A stretch of 64,000 nt of DNA from Isochrysis galbana (Eukaryota > Haptophyta > Isochrysidales > Isochrysidaceae): positions 11,338,612 to 11,402,611 of the forward strand of contig CM030931.1 of NCBI GenBank assembly GCA_018136815.1, in the 5' to 3' direction. The notes below the pieces were generated by a model. The model worked only from the letters and a program-made list of their open reading frames with translations, searched no databases and was not told the DNA's origin. Positions 52,263 through 62,289 of the stretch are shown here, in pieces. How positions within the stretch are numbered: position 1 is the first letter of the stretch; every line of letters begins with the position of its first letter. A program made the position numbers and the translations under genes.

Positions 52263-53325
52263 GTTCGCCCATCAAAGCCTCAAACAAACGTGTGACGAAA
52301 AACCGCTCCCACGCGGTGACCATGAGCGATGAGCGCATGGCCAAACAAGTGATGACTCTCCCTCAGAGAGCACTTCATATCATATCGAAGGACTCGAAAT
52401 CGAAATCGAAACGGAGCAACGGAAACGAAAGAAAGCAGAAAGGGACGGGAGCGAGCAAATCGAGAGAAAGACCTCCACCGCCTCGACTGACTGCGACTGC
52501 GCCCTCGCGGCGCTGCGGAGGGCGAACGACATCCTCATCCTGAGGGAGGAGGCTGTCACCCTCCGCGAGCGACCCGCGCAGGCGAGTGCAATGGCGCTTG
52601 CGTGTGTCTGTGTGAGGAGGGAGGCGGGCGATGAGATGCGCGCCACAGGCGAGTGCAGGCCAGCAGGGAGAGAAGGGCCGGCGGGCATGGCTCACCTCGG
52701 CCCGCCATGGCGCGGCCGTGTTACGGATGCCCTCCCCCTCCCCCCTCCGTCCTCTCCCGTATTTACTTTCTAAGTCCTGTGTCTTGTGGGGTTTCCCTCT
52801 CTTCTTTCTCCCTTCACGTGAGGAGAGGCGGCGGGCCTCCTCTCTTCTTTTCTCTTTCCTCTCTTGCTCACCCCCCCTTCTCCAAACTTCTGACGAGCTC
52901 GAGCAACCGCCTATCTTTGCGAAAAAAATTGTGTAAAATTATATTTACCTGGGCCTAATCGATGGCTGCCTCGACATGCGCGCGGCGATCGAGACAAAGG
53001 TCAAGGGGCAGATCAAGAGCGGGTCACTTACCCAAGTCAACCACCTAGACAAGCACTACTTCAAGCGATCAACAGACGCTCAAGTGCAACGGGCAGACAC
53101 AAAATGGCAGAATGGTGGAAAAGACGGGTGGGAAGCGGAGACATGGCGAGGCGGAGGCGAGGCGAGAGGCGAGGGAATGGCGAGGAATGGTGAGGCAACC
53201 ACCCTCAGCACCATGGGCAAGAGCACAGCTCACTCCCTTGGGCAAGCGGGCGTATGTGTCATGCGAAAAAACAAGCGGGCTGCAAGCAACCACATGATGG
53301 ATGGGTGGGCGTGGCGCGCGCGCGC
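52263..53325. other. Possible exon and low-complexity sequence
   Basis: A plus-strand stretch at about 52410-52570 reads EQRKRKKAERDGSEQIERK, then CALAALRRANDILILREEAV. It could be a charged helical exon, but I cannot find partners. The rest (52580-53325) has short Arg/Gly-rich ORFs and CT-rich sequence and shows no supported gene. Confidence 0.25.
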
Positions 53326-53587
53326 GGAGTGCAAGCGAGGCCGTGCGATTGAGTGAGGGTTGTCTTCAAACTGTCAAATCAACCGGGTGCTTGATCGTGG
53401 CAAGTCTCAATGGGGCAAGCTAGGGGCACAGAATGAAGAGAAGTCTTGAGAGAGGGGGAGTGCAAGCGAGGCCGTGCGATTGAGTGAGGGTTGTCTTCAA
53501 ACTGTCAAATCAACCGGGTGCTTGATCGTGGCAAGTCTCAATGGGGCAAGCTAGGGGCACAGAATGAAGAGAAGTCTTGAGAGAGGG
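53326..53587 (+). repeat. 131-bp tandem duplication
   Basis: The segment starting GGAGTGCAAGCGAGGCCGTG and ending AGTCTTGAGAGAGGG occurs twice, head to tail (53326-53456 and 53457-53587), with no visible differences. It carries no ORF of note. Identity implies a very recent event. Confidence 0.93.
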
Positions 53588-54022
53588 GGAGGGAGCGCGC
53601 TACATCACGACGAGGGGTCACGAGACACCACCCCACATCACTCACTACTCACTCACCAACCAACAAGAAAACTCCCAAAACTAACGCAACATCGCACAAA
53701 CAAACCAACGAAACAAATAAGGGCAAACGAACAAATTCGGCGTGCAATGCGGCGGAGCTTCGAGGCAACTCATTGGCAAAAACAAAACTCACTCATTTTT
53801 TCTCACACAACGCATGGTGGAGACACCGCATCCGCATAGAGTATATAAAATACTCTGGATGCGACAGAGCGGCTCCAGCTCCAGCCTTGTATGCATACCA
53901 CCAACCATACAAGCCCCCTGCGCGCCGGCGTACTATCTTAGCACAGCCTCCCCCCCCAGCACCCCGGAAGCTAGTCTAAGATACGCTCGGGCTCTAGATA
54001 CCCCGAGAGGACTGGCACTCAC

Positions 54023-54927
54023 GTTTAGCGTGAAGCAAGGGCGGCGAGCAGCAGACGGAGTCGTTCATCGTTCAATGACAAGCGTGCTTTAGTTTGCGCT
54101 AGTGAACGGCGACGTGGAGCAGCGAGGGGGCGCGCGATTAGACCGAAGAAGAGAAGGGGAGAAAAGAAAACCCATTCCCCCTGATTACTGATTACCCCCC
54201 GCGCGAGGGGTCGCTCCCCTTCCCTTCGCCGTCGCGCTCGCGCCCCAAGCCGGCTCCTGGGTGTAGAGAGCGAAATCCTTCGAGGCGGTGGGCTGAGCGG
54301 TGGGAGCGGCGAAAAGCGGCTCCACCGCCACCGTCGTCGACGGGGGAGGAGGGATAGGATCTTTGGAGAAGTCCAGCCTGGGCGGCGGCTCAAGATCGGG
54401 GTCGAGAGGCGGCAACGGAGCCTCCGCACTCGAGTGCGTGTCCGACGCACTGGAGCGTGTCAACTGGGAGTCGGCTTGCGGTTCGCCGGCGGCGACGTCC
54501 GGCGACAGTTACGCACAGGAATAGGGAGGGAATCTTTCGAAAACCCTTAAGTGATTTGATGAAGACCGAAGTAAAATAGCGCCACGGTATAATCCAACGG
54601 CCAACACCTGAGGGGGAATCAGGGTCACGCAAGGGGGCGGTTCCTTGCACCGGCGATACCTGAACGCGCGACTTCGCCTAAAACGCGAGGAGCACGCAAG
54701 CTAGGAGGTAAGCCAGGTGAGGGGCAAGCAGGCGACAAGGGAGGCGACAAAGGAGGCGAGGGCAACAAGGGCGAATGGACGAATGTAGGACCCTGCGACG
54801 GTGACTCGTGGCTAGCCTGCAAGGAGGGAACATAGAAACGCAAACAACTTCTAAAACAAAAAGGTCGATTGCGGATGCGACAGTTTAGCGTGAAGCAAGG
54901 GCGGCGAGTAGCAGACGGAGCCGTTCA
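54023..54927 (-). repeat. Retroelement-like segment between two 45-bp direct repeats
   Basis: A 45-bp direct repeat (GTTTAGCGTGAAGCAAGGGC ... GGAGYCGTTCA) lies at 54023-54067 and 54883-54927. On the minus strand both copies encode ERLRLLLAALASR followed by a stop, suggesting two copies of one ORF end. Between them the minus strand has Pro/Ser/Arg-rich ORFs (MTRSSASDTHSSAEAPLPPL and others) like LINE ORF1 proteins. The family is not assigned. The repeats are too short for LTRs. Confidence 0.4.
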
Positions 54928-54940
54928 CTCTCGGTGGGGC

Positions 54941-55020
54941 TGTTGGCGATCGGGTGAAAATTTCCCCCCGATAGCTCTCGGGGGCCCCCGATAGCTCCTG
55001 AGGGGCTTTGGCTCCTGGGG
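54941..55020 (-). repeat. Second copy of the GC-armed palindrome element
   Basis: In reverse complement it matches 33735-33800: GCTGTTGGCGATCGGG, then CCCCCCGATAGCTCTCGGGG, then GCCCCCGATAGCTCCTGAGG, then TTGGCTCCTGGGG. It contains two palindrome units instead of six. It directly follows the repeat end at 54927. Confidence 0.75.
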
Positions 55021-55151
55021 GGTAGAGACAGATACATTAATACAGTCCCACAGCACTAGGATTAAAGATCAATCAAGAAAACTCAGACTGACATCTCTAT
55101 TCTTCTCTCGCATTTCTCATCACACCACCACTCACCTCTGGGAAGTGGACG

Positions 55152-56808
55152 ATGTGCCCCACGGCGGCGCTGGTGATGCTTGCGGCTACGGCGGGCGCGA
55201 TGCGCGGTGTGACGCCCGGGCTAGCCGGCAATCGACGAGCTCTGGTCCGCGCGTGCCACGCCGACCCTTCCACCCAGTCCTCGGCCCAGCCGCGCTCGAG
55301 CTCGCCGCTTGCAAGCGCGGGTGCAGCAGCGTTCTCGCTCGAGGAGGAGAACGCGAGGCTCGCCAGCCGCGTGGTCGAGCTCGAGGAGATGCTTGAGCGG
55401 ACACAGGGGCTATGCGAGGTTCTCGATGACGAGGGAGCCTGCTCTCCCGAGGGCTGCGACCCCAGTGACCACGAATTCACGCAAGCCTTGCGTGCTAGGG
55501 GCTCATGGCTGCTCGGCCTTCTCGCACTGCAGAGCTGCTCATCATTTGTGCTGGTGCGCAACTGCTGCTGGCCATGTACCTAGACGACGCTGTCACGAAC
55601 CTACCGGGGAATACTCTTCCACGTGTAATGCAGGCGCGAAATGAAGATCTTCTCGCATCTCACCCCTCGATAGTCTTCTTCTTGACAATGCTCGTTGGAG
55701 CAGGAGGGAACGCTGGCAATCAGGCGGCTGTCCGAGGGATTCGTGGGCTGGTGAGTCAGTTGTGTCGGCCTTAAGGATATGAAACGCATTAGGAATAGCT
55801 ATTATTGTGCGGCGACGGCAACGCTCCCACCATGCCTAGAGAAGTATGAGCGCTGCACGTTTTGTTGCTCATGAGGAGCGAGAGGGACATCACTCTTTGG
55901 CCAACCCCGTGCTTGCACGCGCCCATCGAATATGCAGGCTACAGGAGATCTGAATGGCCAAACCATTAGCGGATTTTTATTGTTCGAGAGCAAGATGGCC
56001 GCTGCGTTGGTAAGGCTCTAGCCGCAGCGCGGGGCTGAATGCAAACCTTGCCCGGTTGCTTGCAGCAGGCCTTGCATTTGCCATACTTCATCTTTTGAAA
56101 GGCTCTGCAAGCGCTGCCTTGAGCCCTATCACCTACGTGAGGCTTGATGATCTTTCTCCAGGAGCTTCTGTCTGGCTCGTAGTCCGCCATCACCCTTTGA
56201 ATGCTACGGGCGTGAACTCGACGTTCTTGTCTTTCCGCGGCGCTTCTTCAACCGTGGCCCTTGCAATTGCATCCCTACAACACGTTCGGAACCACACACG
56301 CCTTGTTTCTCATCCCCATTTGACAATCGAATCATAAATGTAACTCGACGTTACCCCAGCACACACTCCACTTCACATGTAGGCAGCTCTCTTGCTCGTG
56401 GCCGGTCTTTTGCGAACCGCCGCCTTTGGAGTGAATGCAGTCGATACGATGGCGATCTCGCTTTCACTCTTCACTATCGTGAGCACATCAATCATTCTCG
56501 GCGCTATTTTGCCCATCCTCTTGCATCGTCTACGAGTCGACGCGGCTCACGCTGCAACAAGTGTCCAGGTGAGTAGATTATCTACCTGCAACTTGTTCAA
56601 CCCCAATCAAGACTTTGTCGCAGTCCAAACTCGGGGCAGCCTGCTCTCAAACACGAAAATAGCATAGTCCAATGCCTACAACAATAACAGACTGCCCACA
56701 AGCCGCTGAAAGGAGCTCCGCTTGCATCTATTCGTCCAGGTGCTGATGGATGTGCTTGGGGTGTTCATTACGTGCGCGATTTCCACGGCATTTTACTCGT
56801 GGCTGTAG
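55152..56808 (+). CDS. Half-size MgtE/SLC41 divalent-cation transporter, 5 exons
   Basis: Exons 55152-55553, 55634-55750, 55938-56009, 56383-56568 and 56740-56808 join in phase 0 with GT-AG borders to give 281 residues. The membrane part is one MgtE domain: RGSWLLGLLALQSCSSFVL, then IVFFLTMLVGAGGNAGNQAA (the family's pore signature), then TISGFLLFESKMAAAL, AALLLVAGLLRTAAF, AISLSLFTIVSTSIILGAIL, RLRVDAAHAATSVQ and VLMDVLGVFITCAISTAFYS. SLC41/MgtE proteins move Mg2+ or related ions. Animal SLC41 has two such domains; this protein has one and may dimerise. The N-terminus (MCPTAALVMLAATAGAMRGV) is signal-like, followed by a basic stretch and a coiled coil (EEENARLASRVVELEEMLER), which fits plastid or secretory targeting (inference). 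The bacterial N and CBS regulatory domains are absent. Confidence 0.9.
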
Positions 56809-56964
56809 ACGTGTCATCTCACTTCCCGCGCCGCCAAAGCGTCGGCCGTCTCCAGTCCGTGGCGTAGCAGTTGTCGCGTGCATAACGCCTTCCCTCTAAC
56901 CCGATCTTTTAGGGCTTAAGACCTCAGTATCATCAACCTACTTTTATTAGTGGGGGTCAATGGG

Positions 56965-58560
56965 AAAAAACTATTGTTATAGTTTTAGCGATGGAGCGCG
57001 CGCCGACCGCTCCCACCTCCCAGCCCTCTGCCGCCACGACGCCCCAACGGGGCCGACCCAAGCCGCCGGAGCCCAAGCGCTCGCAACCCTCAGCCCCTCC
57101 TGATCAGGACGTCGACATGGCGCCGCCTCCCTCGCCTCCCAAGCAGCCACACAGCCAGGGAACAGGCAGAGTCCTGTTCGCTGGTGCAGACCAGAGCCAG
57201 GGCAATGCCCTGCCACAAGTCTCCCTCGTCTCGCCACCCAACCAAGGACTCCCCATGGGGGCTGGCAGCACTGCTGCCATCCCCATGGTGGCAACTCCTA
57301 CCATCAGTGCACCCCTCGTGGGCGGGCACTTGACACAACAATCAATCTTGGGAGCCTTTGCGCCCTCCAACCAACAACCAACTGACGAATTGGGATGGCC
57401 CATAGGGCCTGAGGGCAATGAGGAAGGAGGCATGCCGGCGGCAGGCGCGGCGGAGGAGACGGCTTCAGAGGTGCTGACGGGCTGAAGCCCGTCAGCAGAG
57501 GAAGGCGGGCAGGCGGGCTTGGACGAGGGCGAGGACGGCGGCACGATCGCCCACATCGACAACGTCGTCCGGATGGTCAAGGATCGCCTGGGTTCGTCGA
57601 AGACAGCTCCGGATAAAAGCGACAAACCGACGGCCGCTAACTCGGGAAACGGCCGCGGCTCCGATACTCGAAATAATCGCAATGGAGATCGTTCCCATCA
57701 GGGACGCACCGACCACACCAGAGAGCCGCCTCCCAAACTGGAGGGTGGACTCCCACCTCTCGACGCACCGCCATCGCAAAAGAGCCGCCGCTGCGCGCCG
57801 CCTACGGACAACCTCGGCCATCCCGAGCCTAGATGTTAAACACAAGAACAGTGTGTTTCTACGGAAGTCAAAAACAGTGTTTTTCACCGTGTTTCTAGGA
57901 GACCCCCATGTCCGGAACAGAGGGTTGCGCGCTGCGCGCGCGCGGTTAGTGAGCGTGCGAGCGAGGCCATAGCCATATCATAATCAATCCCGCCACCTGA
58001 TTGCCTGGCCTCCCAACTGCACCACTACACCACTAGCTACCACCACCACCTACCACCTACCACCTAGTTGGTAGTTGGATGCAAGACAATCAATCATCAA
58101 TCACAATCATGCTTGACAGTTACAATTACAATTACACTCCCACAGGAACAGGAACTACCGGTAGCTGTGAGCTGTGAGCCTACGGGAGATGGATATAAAT
58201 ATATATGCATAATACACTATATATATATGACCCGCTGTTTTCGGTACTGTGTTTCACCGTGTTTCCAAAAAAGCCAAAAACAGCTGTTTTTGGTGTGTTT
58301 CTAGACCTGACCCACCGTGTTTAACATCTAGGATCCCGAGATCCCGAAGGTGCCAAATGGGATTTGGAATCTTGGCGTAATGCTGAGGTAGATTTCGACC
58401 CGATGTCGCGCTACTGTGGGCACGCTGACCTGGCTGCTTCATTCGCCAGGGCCCGTCCGACCGACGCGTCCATGAAGGTAGGAGGGAGGATGGGCGTGGC
58501 TTCGTGAGCTTGTTTCAGTGCCACACGTGAGGCGGGACTATTAAAAGGGTTTTTTTACTC
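56965..58560 (+). mobile_element. Internally deleted MERA LINE with both ends
   Basis: The left end has AACTATTGTTATAGTT (hairpin), then ATG at 56991 starting MERAPTAPTSQPSAATTPQR, a 164-codon Pro/Gln/Gly-rich ORF. A shifted continuation follows to 57839 (GTIAHIDNVVRMVKDRLGSS). The right end is the family A tail, GGGCGTGGCT, GTGCCACACGTGAGGCGGGA, CTATTAAAAGGG plus a T-run at about 58556. Reverse transcriptase is absent. Without the MITE at 57828-58332 the element is about 1.1 kb. This links the MERA ORF1 and the family A tail as ends of one LINE family, and shows a deletion derivative that may have moved in trans. Confidence 0.7.
57828..58332. mobile_element. hAT-like MITE, 505 bp, 8-bp target duplication
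   Basis: The terminal inverted repeats are CCTAGATGTTAAACAC at 57828-57843 and its complement at 58317-58332. The 8-bp duplication ATCCCGAG lies at 57820-57827 and 58333-58340. The 8-bp length is that of hAT-superfamily elements. Subterminal words AAAACAGTGTTTTTCACCGT and CACCGTGTTTCC recur near both ends, as expected of transposase-binding repeats. There is no ORF. It sits inside the LINE derivative at 56965-58560. Confidence 0.88.
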
Positions 58561-58599
58561 CCTTGTCGTCCGTGTTGGTTTTCTTTTCTCTCCTGGTTG

Positions 58600-59095
58600 C
58601 TCCTCCTTGCCTTGGGGGGAAGGAGGAAGGGGGGGGGGGGGGGGGGGGTCCTCCAGGGCTCCGCGGGTGTCCCAGCGTCGATAGACGAGCCGCGCTCTGC
58701 GAAGGGAGAGGAGATCCTCTCCGCCTCGATTGAGACGGCGTGCGAGAGCGGGCGGCTCGTCCAGCCAGTCCCGCGCGGGGGGGGGGACGGCGAAGGGGGG
58801 GGGGGGGGTGCATCGGCCGCGCGGGGGGGAAGCGGGGGGGGCGGGGGGGGGGCGTGGGCGGGGGGAACAACGCCGGGGGGGCGAGGGGAGGGGCGAGGGA
58901 GATGGTCGTGGAAGGAGAGGGGGGGAACGTGGAGAGGGGGGAGGGGGGGGGGAACTAGGGGAGGGGGAGGGGGGGGGCAGCAAATGAAGGCGGGGAACGG
59001 GGGGGGGGGGGAACAGAGAGCGAACGCCGTCACCTTGGCGAGGCAAACTCGAGAGATTTGAACCCAGCCCTCCTTCTTTGGACCCTTGAAGACCA
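58600..59095. other. G-run-rich upstream region of the ammonium transporter
   Basis: Many G-runs, up to about 20, lie on the plus strand from 58620 to 59010, with G-quadruplex potential directly upstream of the AMT start. ORFs through it on either strand are Gly/Arg or Pro/Ser strings and are rejected. The last 90 bases (59010-59101) are the likely 5' untranslated region. It mirrors the G/C-run region before the CXXC gene. Confidence 0.6.
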
Positions 59096-59101
59096 CCAGC
59101 C

Positions 59102-60586
59102 ATGAGTGCACTACAGGACCAGATTGATGTTTTGACGAACAAGCTCAAGCTCAGCAATGATGACACGAACACCTTCTACCTCCTCGTCTGCGGTGCCTTC
59201 GTCTTCCTCATGCAGGCCGGCTTTGCGCTCCTCGCTGCAGGCTCGATCCGCATGAAGAACGTGAAGAACATTCTGCTCAAGTCCGTGATGGATGCTTGCC
59301 TTGGTGGCCTCGTCTGGTACCTCATCGGCTACGGCTTCGCATATGATGCCGATCACAACGAAGATGACCCCAATGGCCACAAGGCCAATGGCTTCATTGG
59401 TGCAGGCCCCAGCAACTTCGCCCTCTCCGGCATCAAGGATTGGGAACAAGATACGTATGGCGAAGTAGGTTACAGCTGGGTGGCTTTCTTCTTCCAGTAT
59501 GCGTTCGCCGCCGCTGCTGCCACCATCGTTTCTGGTGCAGTCGCCGAGCGCTGCTCTCTGGTTGGTTACCTCGTTTACTGCGTCTTCATCATCGGATTCA
59601 TCTACCCTGTGGTCGTCCACTGGGTCTGGGATGCACATGGCTTCCTCTCCGCCTTCAACCCGGACGCGATGCTTGCAGGCATGACTGATTTTGCTGGCTC
59701 AGGCGTGGTGCATATGACGGGTGGCATTGCCGCCGCCATCGCCGCCAAGATCCTTGGACCGCGCATTGGCCGCTTCGAGGAGCCTGAGAAGTTTCAAGGC
59801 CAGTCTGCATCTCTCCAGGTGCTCGGCACCTTTCTCCTCTGGTTCGGCTGGTACGGCTTCAACCCGGGATCGACCCTGTTACTCCACAGCGACAGTGGTG
59901 GCTACGCGCGCAATATGGCTCGCGCTGCTGTCACGACCACCCTCTCGGGCGCCACCGCTGCGTGTGTGGGCCTCGTCCTCAAGCGCATGCTGCCGCCCTC
60001 GCTCGGTGGAGCTGGTCATGTCTGGGACCTCGGCCACACTTGCAACTCGCTCCTCGCTGGCCTCGTCTCGATAACCGCGGGCTGCTCCAGCGTTGATCCA
60101 TGGGGCGCCATTCTCTGTGGCTTTGTTGGCGCGTGGGTCTACCATGGCGCATCATGCCTCATGCGCAAGCTTAAGATCGACGATCCACTTGATGCGTTCG
60201 CCGTGCATGGCGCCTCGGGCCTCTGGGGTGTCTGGGCCGTCGGCTTCCTAGCGACGCCGGCCTATTCGTACGCACCAGCGGAGGGTTCATCATGGCGTCT
60301 GAACTCCAACGGCGATGATCTTGGACCGGACTACGGCCTCTTCTACGGTGGTCGTGGGACCCTCTTTGCCACACAAATCGTCGGACCTCTTATCATCATC
60401 GCATGGGTCGGAACCACCGCGACACTAATGTTCCTTGGCCTCAAGTATGCGGGCATCTTCCGCATTTCAGAGGAGTTTGAGATCGCTGGGTGTGACATCT
60501 CCAAGCACGGCGGTTCGGCCTACCCCGACATTTCCAACGAGATCGCAGCCATCAAGGCTGCGGAGACCAGGGCTGAGAAAGCGTAA
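59102..60586 (+). CDS. AMT1-type ammonium transporter
   Basis: The intact single-exon ORF encodes 494 residues from ATG at 59102 (MSALQDQIDVLTNKLKLSND). The AMT/Mep/Rh family forms trimers that conduct ammonium across the plasma membrane. Visible features: eleven hydrophobic segments, FQYAFAAAAATIVSGAVAER in the third to fourth, the signature DFAGSGVVHMTGGIAAAIAA with the first pore His, WFGWYGFNPGS, and DAFAVHGASGLWGVWAVG with the second pore His. The C-terminal tail EEFEIAGCDISKHGGSAYPD is the allosteric tail of AMT1 proteins. The regulatory Thr of plants (in DxTRHGG) is Ser here, still phosphorylatable. The length is normal for the family. The gene is preceded by a G-run region and followed at 60595-60940 by AT-richer sequence. 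Confidence 0.96.
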   Translation: MSALQDQIDVLTNKLKLSNDDTNTFYLLVCGAFVFLMQAGFALLAAGSIRMKNVKNILLKSVMDACLGGLVWYLIGYGFAYDADHNEDDPNGHKANGFIGAGPSNFALSGIKDWEQDTYGEVGYSWVAFFFQYAFAAAAATIVSGAVAERCSLVGYLVYCVFIIGFIYPVVVHWVWDAHGFLSAFNPDAMLAGMTDFAGSGVVHMTGGIAAAIAAKILGPRIGRFEEPEKFQGQSASLQVLGTFLLWFGWYGFNPGSTLLLHSDSGGYARNMARAAVTTTLSGATAACVGLVLKRMLPPSLGGAGHVWDLGHTCNSLLAGLVSITAGCSSVDPWGAILCGFVGAWVYHGASCLMRKLKIDDPLDAFAVHGASGLWGVWAVGFLATPAYSYAPAEGSSWRLNSNGDDLGPDYGLFYGGRGTLFATQIVGPLIIIAWVGTTATLMFLGLKYAGIFRISEEFEIAGCDISKHGGSAYPDISNEIAAIKAAETRAEKA

Positions 60587-60940
60587 GACGAAGCTCAGCG
60601 GCTCAATGTCATGAGAGGGGTGCTACTTTGAGTGACTGTCGAAGCGGGGCGCACTTATTCGAGTGTGCTCCTAGGTCAAAGAAAGCGTGGTGGCTGTCTG
60701 AATGGTGACAAAATACTCTCACTAGAGCTCATGCGTAGCCACATGTGGCACATCAGCACATCTGAACATAGCGTCGTGATTCTGTCGATGCTTTTTGTAT
60801 CTTTTGCTCCAGATGTTACTTTTTAAGGTGGTAGTTTGAAGGAATGCCCCCTTCCGGTAATGTTTGCGCTTCCGCTGGTGGCGCGAGCGAGGGGGCGGAG
60901 GACCTGGCCCCTTCCAAAACCAAAACCAGAACCTTTGCTG

Positions 60941-61050
60941 CCCCATGTATAGGGCGGTCAAACAGGGGCTTTTAACGACTAGTCAGGGCTGGGCTGCTTT
61001 TTTGCCCGTGGCGCGATGCCCAATTAAAAACCTCCCAGGGGGGCTACCTG
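60941..61050 (+). repeat. Dispersed repeat, inverted partner at 7188-7300
   Basis: It shares AGGGCGGTCAAACAGGGGCT, GGGCTGGGCTGC, GTGGCGCGATGCCCAAT and CCAGGGGGG with the minus strand at 7188-7300, in the same order. It is non-coding. Confidence 0.65.
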
Positions 61051-61336
61051 ACGCTACGAAAATCTTCGCCAACAAATGGTGCGATTCGCCCCCCCTCTCG
61101 CCCCCTCCGTCACGCGTCACGAGCGCTCACGCTCTACCCGTAAAGAATTGGCGGTCGCGCCCGCCCGCGGGGGGATCGGTTCCTTTATATCTAAGCTACA
61201 TTCGGCATGTGATTCCCGCCCGATGCAGCGCCGTGTCGGGCTGCCGACAGTCCGACCACCCCCTGATGACCCTTAGCATCTAGCATCATTTCATTGCCCG
61301 CGCAGCCCACCCACCACCCAGCTCCTCACAGCTGCA

Positions 61337-61472
61337 CAGCGCGCGCACGCGGCTACCTTGGCTACCAGAGGCCGCACCCCGACCATCCCGACCCGCCCCT
61401 CGCAGGATTCGCCCTCTCTCGAACTCGGCATCGAAAACTAGTATCAGCTCACTGGCGCGGCCGTCCACTCGT
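61337..61472 (+). repeat. Dispersed repeat, direct partner at 62741-62884
   Basis: It begins CAGCGCGCGCACGCGGCTA and shares CCGACCATCCCGACCCGCCC, TCGCAGGATTCGCCCTCTCT and ATCAGCTCAC with 62741-62884 at high identity. The second copy contains an inserted (TA)n run after GCGGCTA. No ORF of significance is seen. Confidence 0.85.
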
Positions 61473-61589
61473 AGCAACTAGCAAGGATCGGAGAAAAGTC
61501 GCTCGCGTTCCGTCAAAAGAGGGCCATGTGATAGTTTTGTTTTCACTCAGTTAGTACATGCACAAGGACGCGGCGCGTGCGCATAGCAG

Positions 61590-61832
61590 CTAAGCAGGCT
61601 GAGTTTTCATCTTCTTCGTCTTTTTCTCACACCCCTCCTCCTCGATCCTGTTGTCAATGTCGTTCTGCTGGCAGGCGACCATGTCGCTTGGCTGATCCTG
61701 GGTGGCGAGGTCCGTGATGCGTGCGAGGACGGCCTTCTGGTTCTCCATCCAGAGTTTGCCAGCTGCTCGGCGCACTTGCACCATGGGACTCGTTTCACCG
61801 TACGCGACCGCCGTGATGTATTCGTATTCCAT
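61590..61832 (-). other. 80-codon ORF downstream of a LINE 5' end
   Basis: The minus-strand ORF starts MEYEYITAVAYGETSPMVQV and ends KKTKKMKTQPA. It has balanced composition (AAGKLWMENQKAVLARITDL) and follows the MERA ORF1 end at 61856 in the same direction with a 23-bp gap. It may be the continuation of ORF1 in another frame. No family was recognised. Confidence 0.35.
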
Positions 61833-61855
61833 GCCGCTGCGCGTAAAGCCGTTTA

Positions 61856-62235
61856 CTAGCCGGTCTGGCTGACCGGCCGGGACTGCGCCACGTACTTGCG
61901 TACGCGGACAGTGCCGCGGCTTTGTAGGGGCCCAGCCAGAAGGCTTTCCCTATGGGAGTTCTGGCTCTGTGGCCTTGGGTGTGCGTGTGGTTGGCTGTGC
62001 TGGCAGGGTTGTGTTGAGGAGTTGTGTGGTGTTGGAATGTGTTCAGTCCTTGTGGTGTTGCGGGCTCGGATCAGGTTGCGGCTCGCGGGTACCTGGGTTG
62101 GCGTGGCCCTGGGTGGTGGCTGTTGCGGCTGCGCGGCGTCCAGCATATCCTGGTCGGCCGGCGCGGTGGGGTGGGAGGAGAGAGGAGAGGGGAGCGTGGC
62201 GCGCTCCATGACCCTATCGTTTTAACGATAGTTGG
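61856..62235 (-). mobile_element. LINE 5' end with ORF1 start (MERA family)
   Basis: On the minus strand the hairpin CTATCGTTAAAACGATAG is followed by GGGTC and ATG at 62209. The 117-codon ORF starts MERATLPSPLSSHPTAPADQ and shares SLLAGPLQSRGTVRV with LRAGTLHSRGTALAL of the copy at 1342-1857. It ends at 61856. No reverse transcriptase follows within 600 bp. Confidence 0.65.
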
Positions 62236-62289
62236 TTCGTCAGGAAAAAGACACTGTGACAACTGCTGCTAAAAATAGACCAGTCCTTA

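Noticed and set aside
54023-54927. LTR pair
   Set aside because: The repeats are only 45 bp, lack TG...CA borders and both encode the same short C-terminus, so they fit two ORF ends better.
56056-56337. 93-codon ORF as an extra exon of the MgtE gene
   Set aside because: No acceptor matches the phase of the preceding exon, and skipping it gives a continuous MgtE domain with matching phases.
58515-59172. Pro-rich ORFs of about 200 codons on the minus strand before the ammonium transporter
   Set aside because: They are translations of G-runs; two overlapping frames are equally open, and no motif is present.
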